The notes under the pieces are model-generated. The model saw nothing but the letters and a program-made list of their open reading frames with translations. It had not been told where the DNA came from and did not search any database. Of a stretch of 64,000 nt of DNA, positions 13,571-27,900 are shown in pieces. The translations under genes and the position numbers were made by a program. The first letter of the stretch is position 1; each line of letters begins with the position of its first letter. This DNA comes from Exaiptasia diaphana (taxonomy: Eukaryota > Cnidaria > Anthozoa > Actiniaria > Aiptasiidae), in the NCBI RefSeq assembly GCF_001417965.1, contig NW_018388103.1:407619-471618 (forward strand). The letters run 5' to 3'.

Positions 13571-16500
13571 GAACTCCCGTTTTTTACACGCAAATTGCAG
13601 AACATAGCACACTTAAATGTGGTTCACTATCTAGTAGTACATCTCGGAGAAAAACAATCTCTGGAGCTCGTCAAAGACAAATCGTCCATCCTTTATACTT
13701 AACCAGTCAAAGTCAAATCCTTTGCAAAAATGAGGATTTGCTAAGCTTCTAAAAGATCCCGAAAGGAAACTTTTAAACTCCGTACAATTTGTGGTTCAGG
13801 AATGCAGTTCTCAAGGCCATTGCGTTGATATATGGCGGGGTTGACCAATGGGGATACAAAACAATGAAGGCATTGTCTCCGAAGTCAAACTGGAATCAGT
13901 CCAGTAAAACACATTTCACGTACAAGTTGATTGAGTCCATCTGATACCATCTGATCGCCTCTGACTGATTGCAGCTGACTTCCATTTCAACACTTTTGTC
14001 TTACAACTCTTTAGCTTACTTGCAGACAAGCAAAACGGCGCCATAGTTCGCACATCAGTCTCGTTTCGTGCAGCGCTTTGACTCAAACCCCAAAGGCCAA
14101 GCAAGGGGGCAGTTTTTGGTTAAAGTAGCAGTCCTTTGAAAAACATTGTCAACATAGTTTAGGCTAGGAACTTATCGAGATGGATATCATGGTTGATTCT
14201 TGCACGAAAGGCCTGTCGGCGAGAGTTTTGAGATGATAACTGAATGACATGGCGAGGAGGGACATGAGGTCTTTAATGAAGAGGGGTCAACATTTGAGAG
14301 CTATCACTGAATGTAAATCGAAGTGTACAAAAACAAGTTTGTGTGATTTATGAGTCGTTTAAATCGTTTTATTTAAATGGTGTTTAAGTTATCTTTCGTA
14401 AAAGGTAATACAGTGTCTGTCATAGGCTTTTGTATTCATTTACCTTACATTTATATGGTAGAAAGAGAAACACGTTTAAAAAAAGGAAAGAAAAGTTGCA
14501 ACAAAATGCATTTACAAGTTTCAAAATGATGCGTTTTCATTTTTGCCACGGCCCTCGATTCCTTTGAGGACGTAGAACAAATGCAAAAACCCTAGGAATA
14601 CATTTACGAATATGTAGAAGATATTTGATGCGTTTACACTGCGTTTTTTATTATATTATAATTTCTTTGAGGAGGAAAAACATCTTTAAAATGCACTAGC
14701 ATAGATAGTTTCCAGAATAGATGCGACCATCTTCTCAAATAGGTTTTAAATCAACGCCCCTACATATCTCCATACTTCGGAATCATTTCGTATGATTTGA
14801 ATATGATCTAGATGAACAAAAAGACACCATTGGAAAATAGAGGAGGTCATCAGATGGCAGAACCTGATGATTACTACAAGTTATAAGTTCATTGACAATA
14901 GGCTCCTGATAAAGAGACGATCGAGTTCGTCACCATATCGATATAATAATGGCCCGCGGCTATAGCGTCCCCTTATGGCATTCTAAGGAAAATTGACGAT
15001 TTTGATCACCATGGTAAGAAATCCTAGCGATTCTAGATTCTCTAGTGTCTTCCGTCTTAAGAACATAAGTTTTTAGATCGGACATAAGTTTAGGAGCTCT
15101 ACTTATAGTCCGTAATTGTTGTACTGTTTAAAGTAAGAAATCAGTTTGCGCACTTTGTATCACAAAGCATCCGTTCTTAAGTGAAATTGTCGCAGAAAAA
15201 AAGTGCTTTTATTGCTTTTTTTGAGAATCAGCAAAAGTATTCGCATTAAACCTAACGTGATCGTGGATGTTTTAGATTTTACTTTATGGAAAACGTCGCT
15301 TATACGCATATTTCACACGTATACAAAAAGACGTAAGGGATGAGGGTTGATCATGGAACTTTTTAGTCTTAAGTGACCACTTGTAAGTACGAAGAGTTTC
15401 ACCATGAAAACAATTAAAGATAATGACAGAAATTTTTGCAAAATTCATTGTTATGACCTGTCTTCAATCGTTTAATTAACAGATATTTAAAACTGAATAA
15501 TCGATAAGATTTCACCGATAGACTATTTGCAGTATATATCAGTTAAGCTTTCCATATTTCTTTTAGAAATTCAATTCAAATCTCTCACGCAATGTTCTCG
15601 TTGTAAAACTAACAACTTCCCTGAGGATTGTCCCCAAAACAACAAGCGTATTGGCACGTCGATTTGCGGTTTTGCGGAGCCCATCAAGACGAACAATCAC
15701 AAAAAACTGTCATTTCGTAGACTTGGAAATATAAACATTGCATGACTGAGAAAAACATGGAAGGTTATCTTTAATTGTCGCATGCGAGCGCTCTAATCTA
15801 CTAGATAATCGTACGTGTATATGTTAAAATTAGCCTAACTATGCGATGCGCGCATTCAGCACAACTTATCGGCTCTAAACTGTTATAAACCAACAAGTAT
15901 TTCATGAATGCCGTGGGATGGTTTCCCGCACTTTGTACTGATAAAGAGTGTCACTCGCCTTGTTTACCTGAGACATGATGGTCAAATCCCCCCACAAATA
16001 TGTAAGTGCACGTCATACTTGAACGGACGCAATTTTTTTTCTAACTTTTTTTTAGATCGTTACACAGTGCACTTATTTTGATGTTTCAAGGGATGGATTT
16101 GCCATGTTTCAATGGATACAATTTTTCCCAACTCTTTTAGTTCGTTACCAATAGCATATACTATAATATTTTCAAAGGTTAGTACAGTAGTGGAATTCAC
16201 TATTTTTTTCGTACCACGTGATAATTTTCAACCAATCATTTCGCTTGAAACGATTGCGTGCTGAAACTTCAAGCAAAGACACGTTCTAGTGATATGATTT
16301 TTGCTGCAGTCTTTGTAGCTTTTCCAACTATTTTCTTTATAATTTTGTAAAAACTAGAAAATAAACTTACCGTTTTTATAACTTTATCTGGCTTTGCTTT
16401 TTAAATCATCATTCTTATCACCTAAACAGAATAAAAACATGATTTATTCAAGAAGTTTATTTTCAAAAGAGTTAGAGGAAGCAAAATAACATGAAAACTT

Positions 16501-16633
16501 TGTTAATGAACTGGTTCTAAATTGCACTGAATTAGACGAAATCCTTCACTTTCTATTGTCTAATATCTGCTATATTCCGCTATTTGGTACTATTTGGTTA
16601 ATACTTTTTCACGCTTTTAGAGCAAAGTCATTA

Positions 16634-16748
16634 AATCCGTGAAACAAACCTTGACTATCAAAGTGTGATAGTCAAATAGACACAAAAGAAAACAATGCAA
16701 TAAGAGCGTACTAAGGTGTATTAGTATAATATCTATTTCACGGACTTT
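16634..16748 (+). mobile_element. MITE-like element, CCCGTGAAA family, copy 3
   Basis: About 115 bp bounded by AATCCGTGAAACAAA and TTTCACGGACTT. The interior carries GTGTGATAGTCAAATAGA and ACTAAGGTGTATTAGT, matching copy 4 closely and copy 1 in reverse complement. Confidence 0.75.
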
Positions 16749-17099
16749 TTTACTTTACTCTAACATTGTACGCGTCTATCATATAAAACATAGATCCATG
16801 CTTTGTCAATGAATATAACGAGATGCCTACTTAATAATAAACGGTATACGAGAGCCTTATATATCATAAACAAATTGAAGACGACTTCTTTCATTAAAAG
16901 TCGGTGATTTATGATAAGATGACATATACGCCTCCACATGTAAACGGTCCACTTGGCTTCGAATGAAAGACAAAAAACACTGAACTCTAGTTATCTAGAA
17001 AGCCAGCCTGGAGTCAATCCAAGCTGTATAATTGCTTATAGAGTCTTTAACAATAACAGTGAAATAGTACTTGTTTGCTATACTAGAGTGAGATCATAA

Positions 17100-17212
17100 A
17101 ACCCGTGAAACTATATTTGACAATTTAAGTGTGATAGTCAAATAGAAACAAAAGATAACAATGCAATTAGAGTGTACTAAGGTGTATTAGTGTAATATTT
17201 ATTTCCCAAGTT
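17100..17212 (+). mobile_element. MITE-like element, CCCGTGAAA family, copy 4
   Basis: Starts AACCCGTGAAAC and ends in a decayed TTTCCCAAGTTT terminus. The interior is nearly the same as copy 3, about 350 bp upstream and in the same orientation. Confidence 0.75.
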
Positions 17213-17956
17213 TTTTTTTTATTTCACTCTATTATCGGATACAGTTGTTTTTCTTCCATAATGTAAGTTGCTTTACTTTACTTGTTATCTTTCAGTAGGT
17301 GATTCGATTGTGTGTGAATTGTCCATAATGGCTTTTCCCAAGAGGCTTAAAACCTTCAGTACTGACAACTGATTTCTATTTGACAAGGTCGTTAATATGG
17401 AAGACTATATGATGAAATACAAGACTTCTTTACAAGATTGTGATAAAATAACGCGATCTCATATTGGTCATCGAGTTTAGTTTATGGTCGTTAAAGCATG
17501 CATACTGCAGTTTGCATTTTCTAAAAGGAATAAAAACCATTTTATTGACTTTTGTCAAGTTATATAGAACATTGAAGTGGGTAGAATACTCCAGTAGTGC
17601 GAGAAGCAGTTGACTTTGTATTCTCTGGCACTCTGTTCGTGTTCTTCCTACCCCTGTACCGTCTTATAATGATATATCACTCGAGCGAACGGATTTATCA
17701 TGAGATCCTAGGTGCACCAGTAGATAAACAGTAAGCTCCTTCAGCGAGCTCACGCTTTACCGTTTCCACACAAGAATTCCCCAATTCGAAATAAGAACAT
17801 TTTCGTTCACAATAATGCTTTTTAAAGAGCACTACTTGAATTACTCAAATTCACGTTTCAAGCAGTGAAATCCTTTCCAATTTTCACAGTATTCTTGCAA
17901 GAAATCCCAAGTTTGAGCACCGTCGAATTTTCCACACAAGAATGCAGGCTATACAC

Positions 17957-18090
17957 CTGTAATCCACACCAATAGCTTTCCAAGTGTTTAACGTGGCGCC
18001 AGATGTCTTCCAAGGCCTGACTATCAATGCTGTTAATGACATCGATACAAGCTCCAAATAACAACAAAGGAGGAACAGACTCAAGGCTGG
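17957..18090 (-). pseudogene. Orphan exon-like open stretch, no partner exons found
   Basis: On the minus strand a pyrimidine-rich acceptor (TTTTTTCTGTCTCCAG) opens a frame reading SLESVPPLLLFGACIDVI, then ALEDIWRHVKHLESYWCGLQ, and ends at a GTGTAT donor. The residue composition is protein-like, unlike the surrounding frames. No flanking exons were found. It may be a stranded exon from a gene copy or element, or an exon of an unrecognised gene. No family was recognised. Confidence 0.25.
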
Positions 18091-18458
18091 CTGGAGACAG
18101 AAAAAAAAAACCCTGATGACACCGGAAGCACTAACGTCGACAGGGGAAAGACAAACCACTGTTTGTAGCCTAAGGGTGAGAGCTACAATTTGCGAAGCAC
18201 TCATATACCGATAATTTACTTTAACAAAATGATAAATACATGGTTAAAAATAATAATTACAAACTTATTAAAGCTACAATTACTGAATATATTTTTCTTG
18301 TTATTATTAGCAGTTATCAAGCATGAATCTATAAAAATATGAAATTTAGGGTTATCTGCATACTATATATGTGTTGCAAACACAATCAGTAAAGTTTCAG
18401 TTGCTTCATAAATGTTTTTATGACCTTATTGTTGAAAACTTTAATGACGTGAGTCTGA

Positions 18459-18557
18459 AAACCCGTGAAACAGATATCATACTAGTAGAAGACCTTAGTA
18501 CCCTTTTATTGTTCTTGCGTCCATTTGGCTTGAGACTGATTTTGTTTCACGGTTTTA
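18459..18557 (-). mobile_element. CCCGTGAAA-family element, copy 5
   Basis: Bounded by AACCCGTGAAAC and GTTTCACGGTTTT, about 99 bp. The interior keeps ACCTTAGTAC and is otherwise diverged from copies 1, 3 and 4. Confidence 0.6.
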
Positions 18558-21500
18558 ATCACCTCATTACATACATTAAAGTTATATTAATGTTATTGAT
18601 TATCTCTATCAGATATATAGCTATCAAATTTGTTTAAAGTCTTGAACAGTACCAAACGATGTAGTCAGAAGTCTGTCACTGATACATTCCAATAAGGGAA
18701 AATCAAAAGAAGCAGTGGATGGCTGTTTAATAGCCACTTTGAAATTATCAAAGCCATATACTGTGACATACAATCACTATTTGAGAAACCCTGATAATGT
18801 GCGCCATATGGAACACTTGTATAGATTTCAGAATCTATTACTTTAGAAAAGAAATATTGCTGAACTTAATCAGGAAAACTTAAAAATAATGAATATAAAA
18901 TATACATTTATATGCAAAACCACAACTAATAAAAAATAATAAGTTCCTTTGTCATTTCCAAAAGTTATCAATAACGTATTTTTACGAAACTTCACTTTTA
19001 ATCAAACTTTGCATTAAAATACGCAACAATCTCCAATTTGTAATTCAAGAGTTGCGTTTCAAAACACGGGAAAAGGGTAATCGCTTCATAAAATTAAACA
19101 AGTCTATCAGATAATCAATAGTAATCTAACCGCTGTATATGTACAGCTATTACGCCCAGAACCGGTAGCTACGTAGATCATATCACTCAAACCGGAAACC
19201 GTCCACGAACACTCGGGAAATTTACCTCGCCATCCAATCTGATCGATCGATTGGAGATTTGTTGCTGGATGGTGTTGAAACGTCTTGTCTAGAGCTAATG
19301 TTTTATGTTTTCTTGAAGTCAATATAGATTCATGTTTGTCTCAAGGGTTTGTCGACAGGACAGTGATACCAGCGCCACGAGGTCGAGTGATAATAAGTGA
19401 TGCCAGAAGATACCTAAATGGTCCCGATTAGCATCGCGTAAATGATACAGCGCTATGGTAAATGAAGAGTAGAATAAACTATATTTGCTGGACCTTTAAG
19501 GACTTTGGTGTATATGTACAAAAATTGGATATTTTTCGTAATGTTAAATAAAGACTTATTGAAAAGCGTCATAAATCAACTATGTCAACACATCCAACAT
19601 TTTTTCTATTTTATTTCATTGATTCATTTTCTGCAACTAACTTAAAATTACAAATGATTTTCCAAAAAAAAAATAAGCCATTTATCTATATAAAATAATT
19701 TCAAACTACTGAGATCCGATTCATTAACATCATCTATCACTATCCGCTCAAAACAGATGTAAAAAAAGTAAGTTACATTTCTAAGGCGCAAATATCAAAA
19801 GTTTCCGATTAGGAAAACGGACAAAACGGGCAAAATTCAATTCCAGCTCCTTACTGAGAAGCTAGAATATCGTTAGAAACTTAGTCCTACAACCAAGGAA
19901 CGTTTTTCCATGTCTCGATAAAATCACTTCATGTGCAAAGTCTCTGAAAGTCTAGATTATGGTAGAAAGTATGTTTTCGGCAACTGCAAGTGATCATCAA
20001 CCATAATAAGGAGATTACAATAGCCCGCAAAAGGTTCAAATACTTCTCATACTTCTCCTTTCTTTGAATTGTTTGTTTTACTTTGTACTGGCCGTTGATT
20101 GCGTCGTTTACTGTCTATGATGTAAACTTTGCAATGTTACTGTAATACCACTGGCATGCCGTCGCTTTGTTTAATGGAATCGGTATCTTAGTCGTGGTGT
20201 TATGTATTGACTTATATGTATTGTACCTATCAGCCGGTACAACGCCTTTGTAGCTCAGCATAATCTGCCGCATTTACAGGTATGGAAACAAAAAACACAC
20301 TTCTTTTAGCGGCAATACTTCCGATGTGAGGGCTGTTTTACCGCACCAAATCGTGACAAAATGACGTCGGAAAACTCTGAATACAAGGATGCGCAAGAAA
20401 AGGATATTTACGAAGATTTAGCAAAGGGATTTCCTTGTTCAAACTGCAAGGTTGGAATATTTCGGCACCTGAAAGTTATGATGATAGGAAGCTTTTTTCT
20501 CCGGAACGTCAGTTTGTTGTGTCACACTTGCGTAGGCGTTGTTCGTCATAAACGCCTATGTTGTTTGAAATGCTGATCAAAATCGATGATATATGGCTTA
20601 GAATAGCTCACAATGTCAGCATGTTACAGAAAATAGAAATTCCTGAAGTTCTTGTGAATCTTAGTATGTATCTGACGCAGATCGCTCGGCGACCAAAGGT
20701 TTTTCCAGCACCTGCTCTAAGATGCTGACACATTCAGTGGCAGACGACCACATGGTACACTTATCCGATGCTTCACTGATCGGAACATTTTATTGGACAA
20801 ATAAAAAACAGTGAGAATTTTTTTTATTCTTGGCTTATAATTGTAGCGTGTTGACACAGATTAATCACAAGTTCTATTCTTTATTTACTGACGGGTATTA
20901 TTCTTCTATTTAAAATGGCTTTGTTGGTTCGTTGGGCTCATTTGAGACGGAAAGTTAGCTGACAGAATTACTTCATCAATAAAGTGTTTCGGTAAAATGA
21001 AAGCCGATCAATAACAAATGTGGCAGAAAATTTGCAAATAAAAGAGACAATGGTCCGTGACCAAACAAAAATCAAAGGCCGAATTCTTCCCCGATGTCCA
21101 ATAAAGATATGAAAAGCGCTCATTCAGAAAAACAACAAATCCTTAATTGGTGAACGAGTCAGCGAACACAAACAAGTCCCCTCACCTCTTGAGAATGATA
21201 CAATCTCCCGTGTTATCAGATTTTCTAAACATCCGCTTAATCGAAGTTTTATGGAATTGTTTTCCCGGATCCTGAGTAATTATCTATCGAGGATTTATAT
21301 TGACATATTGTTTGGTACAGACCAATTACCGTCTTGTACACCTCACTCGGGATAGTATAGGCGCGACTGATGGCATCCCAACTGCGGTCTACTAACAATA
21401 CAATCCCAGCACGTTGAAAAGCACGTTTTAACGACCGAAAAGCTAAGCTTCTTAGTGCGGTATTGTCTGAGCCCTAGCACCCAATCCCCGCCATCAACCA

Positions 21501-21958
21501 TTCCCGAGACGAGCGATTTCACTTTTTTCCAATTTAATTAAGGCGTGAAAAGCGCAAATTGACACCTCAAAAAGGTCAACCCCGCCACGGCGGGTGATAA
21601 AGATATTGATAACCATCTTAATTACATTTGCAGTCAATTGTTTTACTCGACTTAGACACACCTCTGGAGGTTCCCATTGGACTAGCCCTACATGCTAATG
21701 GACGTCCTCATTGGTTCTCCCATCGGCTCGGCCTTAAAACCAGAATCCCGTCGATTTTAACTGGTGGCTCCACTCAGTTTGTCCCGTCTCGGATCGGGTT
21801 ATGTAGTACATTTCCGATAACACTTCCTTGTCTCTTGTGTTCATCGATTTGTCACCTCTCGTCTCACGCTGCGCGCGACGCGGGGAGAGTGTGGGAGATC
21901 GTTTAAATGACGCATGATATAAGACCAGAAGAGTAGTTTGGATCACACTCAGTACTCA

Positions 21959-24900
21959 ATGGAGCTCGCCATGACAGCCGTGTGGATATCAAGGATTATT
22001 ATACTCAGGTATGGTCCGGCGTTCTTAATCATCAATAGCCACTTTGAATCGTTCTATTGCTAACTTGTTACTATTAGAAAAGATTATTTCACCTTGTTGA
22101 AGACCGCCAACCGTTTCTTGCTATACAGTGTTAGTATATAGGTTAACTATTATAATGACAGTCTGTTTTCTTACTAAACAGTATTCTGACTTGGAATACA
22201 CTGGCCAAAGAAACAGATGAACAGGTCAGTAACAATAAGACTCTATATAGCAACTCAGAAAAATCTCTCTATGGGATTATTACGACTCAATGTGCCGGTA
22301 AGATTTGCATTTCAACTCACGGGAATTAATCTCAATTTCTAGAAATTGAGGAAGTTTTTGGATCCAATTTTCAACAAAGCAAAACGCACAAGTGACACAC
22401 GTAGTTTGCCATTCAAAAGAGTGACTCAGCTTTACTCGAGGAATAGCGCGAGGCATATTCGCGTACTACCAAACAAAAAGATAGATGCCTTGGGCGAGGA
22501 TGGTGATAAATATGGTAAGTGTGCTATGTTATCTATAATGTACTATCTAGAGCTGCCACAAAGTCATCCCATTTAAAAGTCTTATCGAAGAGTCCTTTGT
22601 AATCTTTACAGAGAGCGTGCCCATGACTTCTAAAGCCGATGATATCATGACACAGTTCTCAGTGTCTAACAATGACCCTGACATAGTGTTAATCGCATAA
22701 CGACTGTTCCATAACAAATCCATTAACTTCTCGCATGAGGTTCGGTTCTACTGGACTTGAGACAGGAATTCGAGTTAACTTTGCGGCGTATAAAAACGGA
22801 TATATAGAAAAACGATTTTTTTTGGGATTCAAACAATTGTAAATGAACGCGCACTATGGTAATCCACTTAATGTTTGCTTCTACCGTGTGTTTACAAATT
22901 GAGATATTTCGTTGCTTAATAAAGTCGCTGGAAGATAATCGTTGGCTAAGGCACTTCATTGTAGCTATCGATCTATCCACTATAATCACGCCGCTAGGTA
23001 AAAACTATATCTGTATTGTTTTAATTTACTAAAAGTTTACCAAGAAATCTTAAAGCGGTAAAATTTGACAGTTTCTTTTGTTCGAAGCATTCCAGATGCC
23101 TTCAGAAAACACAGCTTTCCTTCGTTGCAAATACAGTTTTGTTGGAATCGAGTGTCAAAAGCGAAAGCGCAGCCAACTTTTTATATATTGCGCGAAGTAC
23201 GTTGTCCGAAAGCCAATGACAGGAAAAACGTTTTTCTTATAAATCCGAATGGGAAAATTAAGTCCTAAAATCTGATTGAAGGTCTAAGTATTTGGGTGTC
23301 AGTGTCCAAATTGATTTGTTCACTGTTTACTTATGGCAGAACAAATGAGATGCGGAGCCAATTCTTCTGTGGTTGAATTTACCATCGCAGGCATTCAACA
23401 AATTCTTGACAAAACCAGTCGTTTGACAACACTGACAATTGATTCCAATTAAATCGATCGTTTTCACAACAGATAACTATCAACGTTTTTGTAAAGTATA
23501 CGGTATCAACGTCGATCAATTTTGAACAAATTTTAAAACAAAACCTCTCCATATATGAGTGTTTGGGAAGGCATTTTAAGCTCTCATTGTTGCGTCTTTC
23601 ACGAGAAAACCTCAACAAGACGGCGACCAACGATGTGCAAAGAAGTGAATTAACGTTATAATGGTGTCAAAATGATTTGCTTGTTTTAACGATGGATAAA
23701 TTAATCAAGACAAATCACTTTTTGGTCCTAAGAATAGGCACTAAATTTACGCCATAGAGATTAAACAAATCACCGATCAAACGTTCGAAAACCTTTTGAG
23801 AGCTTCCGAAAATGTACTCGCGATCAAACGTTCGAAAACATTTGGAATGCTTCCGAATGACCGTTTTCTGATGACGCTCATTTTGACTTCATATTTGACG
23901 GGTGCCAAGGTGGCATAATCTCTATAAAAGTTGATTTGACAACTCAGTTTAGGGGATTATTTCGATGCTATCACATATTCAAATAGACCAACTTTCTTCT
24001 AATTGTAATACTCCGAGTTTGAACTAGTGGCCGATAAAGAAGATTAGTTTTGTGATTAAAGACTGCTGTCAGTGGATAATCAAACAGCACCCCAGTTGTT
24101 CTTCTTGGCGTGCGGTGTTTTGAACAGCCGTAACCCAACCGTTACTAAGCTAACATTCCACAACGGGTTTGATCTTTGTAATAAAACTAATCCTTCAGCT
24201 GCAAAAACATGTCGTTATTCGCGGTTATGGACATATCTGCGATTATAATATGTGCGTTTTGGCGGGAAAAAGATTAGGTGACTAGAACTGTGACGCAAAC
24301 GGCTTTGCTATCCTTGCATCTGCAAGGTCATTCAATAAAGCTTAGGTCTACAAAAATAGCACGATATATACATTTAAACATTCATTCCATGATGTTTTAA
24401 ACAAATTATTACAAAAATAAAGACTACAAGTACTTTTGTAAATGGATTTGATGTGCATCTAGAACTTTTCTCGAATATAACTGCAGCCACTTTTGATAGC
24501 CTTTTGCAAATGGTACACGCTTTTCGTCTAGTTGACTTCTAGAAATATTCTAGCTGCAAAGCACGCGAATAGTAAACAACTTCAAAAGTATTAATTATGA
24601 CCCTGCAATTCTGCTATATTATCTTGCTAAATCTGCTGTTACGTTAGATGATGCAAAAATATCAATTCCACCAAAATATGGAAGAAAAATCTTTTCATGA
24701 AAAAATAATTTATGCAAGTGGTGCACATACATTTTACTTTTTTTTGATATTTCGTCTTAATTCTATTTCTTTCTTTCTTTTCATTTTGAATGACATTTCA
24801 GCTAAAACTTCCCCTTAGCAAGAACAGTTTAGACGTTGAATTTCACCACCGATCTTGCATTTCAACAGAAAGAGCGAAATTGCAATATGCATACAGACTA

Positions 24901-27900
24901 TCGTGTAATTCAATGACTCTTAAAAGCGAAAGTTCTTTGCCTCTTTTTGAATTTTTGGGTGAAATTTCCTTCATAAGAACAGTTGAATTCCACATTGTTC
25001 GTGTTATTTACAAAGATTGTTTTCCTTTTTTAACATTCTTATTATACGCAAAATTTTGATCGTTATCCGCAAGACTCGGTCGTTATCTGTTATACTATAT
25101 TTGTATATTATTTGTGGTCTTCGTCATATATCTCAGTTTTGTAATACTTATAACAGCATGTTTTAATACAATACCAATAACCTTACAACACAGTTGGAAC
25201 TGCATCACGCAGCGAGCTCAAAAATGACGTTATAATTACAAACATTGGGAATCCTGATTGTATAGATTGGGAATGGGTACTGATCCTTAATTTTACAACA
25301 TTTTACAAGATTTTTCAGTACTTTTTACGCATGGAGGCCATTGCTTTTCCCAGTGACCTTGGAAAAATTGCACTTATACAAAAATAGGAGACAAATTATT
25401 ATGTACTAATTTGCACAATTTGTTAGCAAACCACCATCTATCTTAGTAAACGCACACTAGCTACGGACCACAAAACGCATATTTCATCGATTTTTAGCCC
25501 AAAGTTTATTATCCGTTCTGACTAAAAGCAGAACTGATGAGTTCTGCCAAGAGAAGAATTTTTTAGTCACATTCATTTCGATTTACTTGTTGCTACGAAA
25601 TATATGAGATCTAGATTCTTAACTTGTCCTTTCGGCAAATTTTCCGGCACTTCCTTACTGAGTTAAGTCCATAGCTTTGATAGACTTTTAATTCATCGTG
25701 TACATTAGCTTGCCTTGGATTAAACGTTTTGTCGTATCCACAGATCATCCGAAACGCGTTCATTAAAAAAGAGCCATCAAGACACAAATGTTGGTGTCTT
25801 GTATATTATTATTCTACTGATCAACTATTTTCTATATATATTTCTTATATAGATCAAGCTTAGAACGATATTCTTAGAAATTAAGTTCTCAAAAATATGT
25901 TTAAATGACAATTTGTTCATAAGTACAAGACAAAAGACACTTACATACTAATTAATGTCACAAGTTTCGTGTGGGCTGAAATTCCGACTTGGGACGTGAA
26001 TTTTTCCGCGTTCTTCCTTACCATTTCTCTCCGCTCTTAATGCAAGCTTATGTTAACTATTCAATCTTATATAAACTATATTTTTTTGTTTACAGCTAAA
26101 CTTATTATCGAGTCGGACAGTTTTGGAAGAGTAAGAATCCGAGGCTCCGCTACTAACTTCTATTTATGCATTGACAAAAGACAGCGACTGCGAGCGAGGG
26201 TAAGTGCAAAATACCATTTTAAATAAGTCAGTTAAAGTTATGTTTGACGTAGGGAGAGCTTTACTGAAGTACTGATCTGTTTAAAACAGACTTAGAGACA
26301 AGAAATGATAAATTATTGTTGTTTGAGCTCAATTAAGTACAATATTGTACCTTATTTGAAAGTTTAAAAGGGTTGTTGTATAATTTCGGAAATGAAATCA
26401 TGTTCACTGCGATGGGTAGAACATTTAAACACGTAGTTACTAACAAGTAACCATTTTATTCTAAACGGAAATCCGCGCTAAGTCTGTAAGCCACTTTAAC
26501 TCAAAACGTCTTTCTTGTGTTACCTATTCGGGACAAGCAAATGATTCAGCATTTTTAATGTAAATACGATGCAATCTCGCTTCTCCCGAAAAAATCCTAC
26601 CAAAAACGACTAACGTTCGAATGCATACGACCTCCCAAGGACCGAATGTACTTAGAGGCATTTTCAATATAGCTATACACTCGAGTTTATAAAGAAGAAG
26701 AACAAGCCTCTTCAATTTGACAACGTTTTCAATATCACTCCTTTGTCAATGCGAAAGCGTATTTTGTAAATGTCTTCTTTGAATAGTGCGTATACAAAGA
26801 CAGACGTGTTTTCGATTTGACAAGTGCTTTGTATTCTGTGCTAAGCGTACTGGCTGGACTAGCTAGGAGGTCTGTAGCTAAGAACATTCAAAATACGTGC
26901 AAAATAATCCGGAATTGATCTCCCGTGCTTAAAGCCACATATTGTCAAGCACCCCGGGTCCCACCCCTACACGCATACCTAGTGGAATGCTAAGGGGTTG
27001 TTTTTCTTTCAATGAAAAAATGTCAGTAGGAATTCAGGAGATAATGTACTGGGGTTTTATTTGCTTACTAATTGATGACGAGATTTTAGGTCATGGAGAA
27101 TGTGTGTCGGTAAAGAAATGCGATGGCAATCTGTAGTGACTTTTTTTGAGAAAAATAAAAGTTAATTATATTTCGTAACCCTGATTGGTTACTAATTGAT
27201 GACGATATTTTAGGTCATAAAGTATGTATATGTAAAGAAATGCAGTAGCATAGACTTTGTCTTTTTTGAAAGAAAAACACGTTTTTTAAAGTTGATTTAT
27301 TTTGTTTCGTTTTATTTTACCTTTTTTTTCTTAAACCCGTGAAACAAAATGTAACTGTCCTATTATAATGTGTGGTATACCTCGAAAAGACAAAAAACGT
27401 GCAAAATAAAGTGTAGTACGCTACATGTATTTCACGGATTTACGAAACGATCACAGCACAATGTTATTAAATTGATGGTGATATTTCAGGCCATAAAGAT
27501 TGTTACGCAAAAAAAATGCGATAGATTACTTTCACTTTTTCAAAAAGAAGAAATTAACCTCAAATCATAAGAATAAGACTCCAGTGTTTTATAAGAAATT
27601 AGGTAGAGTTATGTTTCCATACTACATTTAAGTTATGACGTTCTTTTAGGTCATAAAGATTATATCTGAAGCGAAATGGGAGAGCAAACTTTATGACTGA
27701 GTTGAACAAATACGGCAGTATAGTCAGTCTCTAATGAAGCTTTAGGCGGTGAAATCTTAAACGTTTTTACTATCATACAGCAGTAAGGCCTCAATCGAAC
27801 CTACTCCAAATAAGGCATAGTTAGCTTTTCGTGTGAAAAATTGATATATGCCTCGATATTTGTTTTGATGACTAAATTTTAGGTCATGTTGGGTTTTTCT

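Larger units (their letters stand above)
5818..21958. other. 16-kb divergent intergenic region between FGF-A and FGF-B
   Basis: No gene could be supported. It holds the promoters of both FGF genes (5' ends at 5817 and 21959), five copies of the CCCGTGAAA inverted-repeat element, a foldback element at 11554-11669, a tandem duplication at 13296-13570, and one orphan exon-like stretch at 17957-18090. Open frames near 5819-6067, 12674-12946, 13549-13752 and 20361-20576 lack a recognisable domain or credible splice partners. The 100 bp just upstream of FGF-B (about 21860-21900) are more CpG-rich than their surroundings. Confidence 0.6.

Noticed and set aside
20250-20290. tRNA-like string CCTTTGTAGCTCAG
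   Set aside because: No B box or cloverleaf follows at the required distance.
20361-20576. Frame with CSNCK and CHTC motifs, 71 codons
   Set aside because: The cysteine pairs suggest a zinc finger, but no domain, splice partner or continuation was found and it is short.
22259-22297. 39-nt possible extra exon between FGF-B exons 2 and 3
   Set aside because: It would leave introns of only 34 and 45 bp, and the protein is in phase without it.
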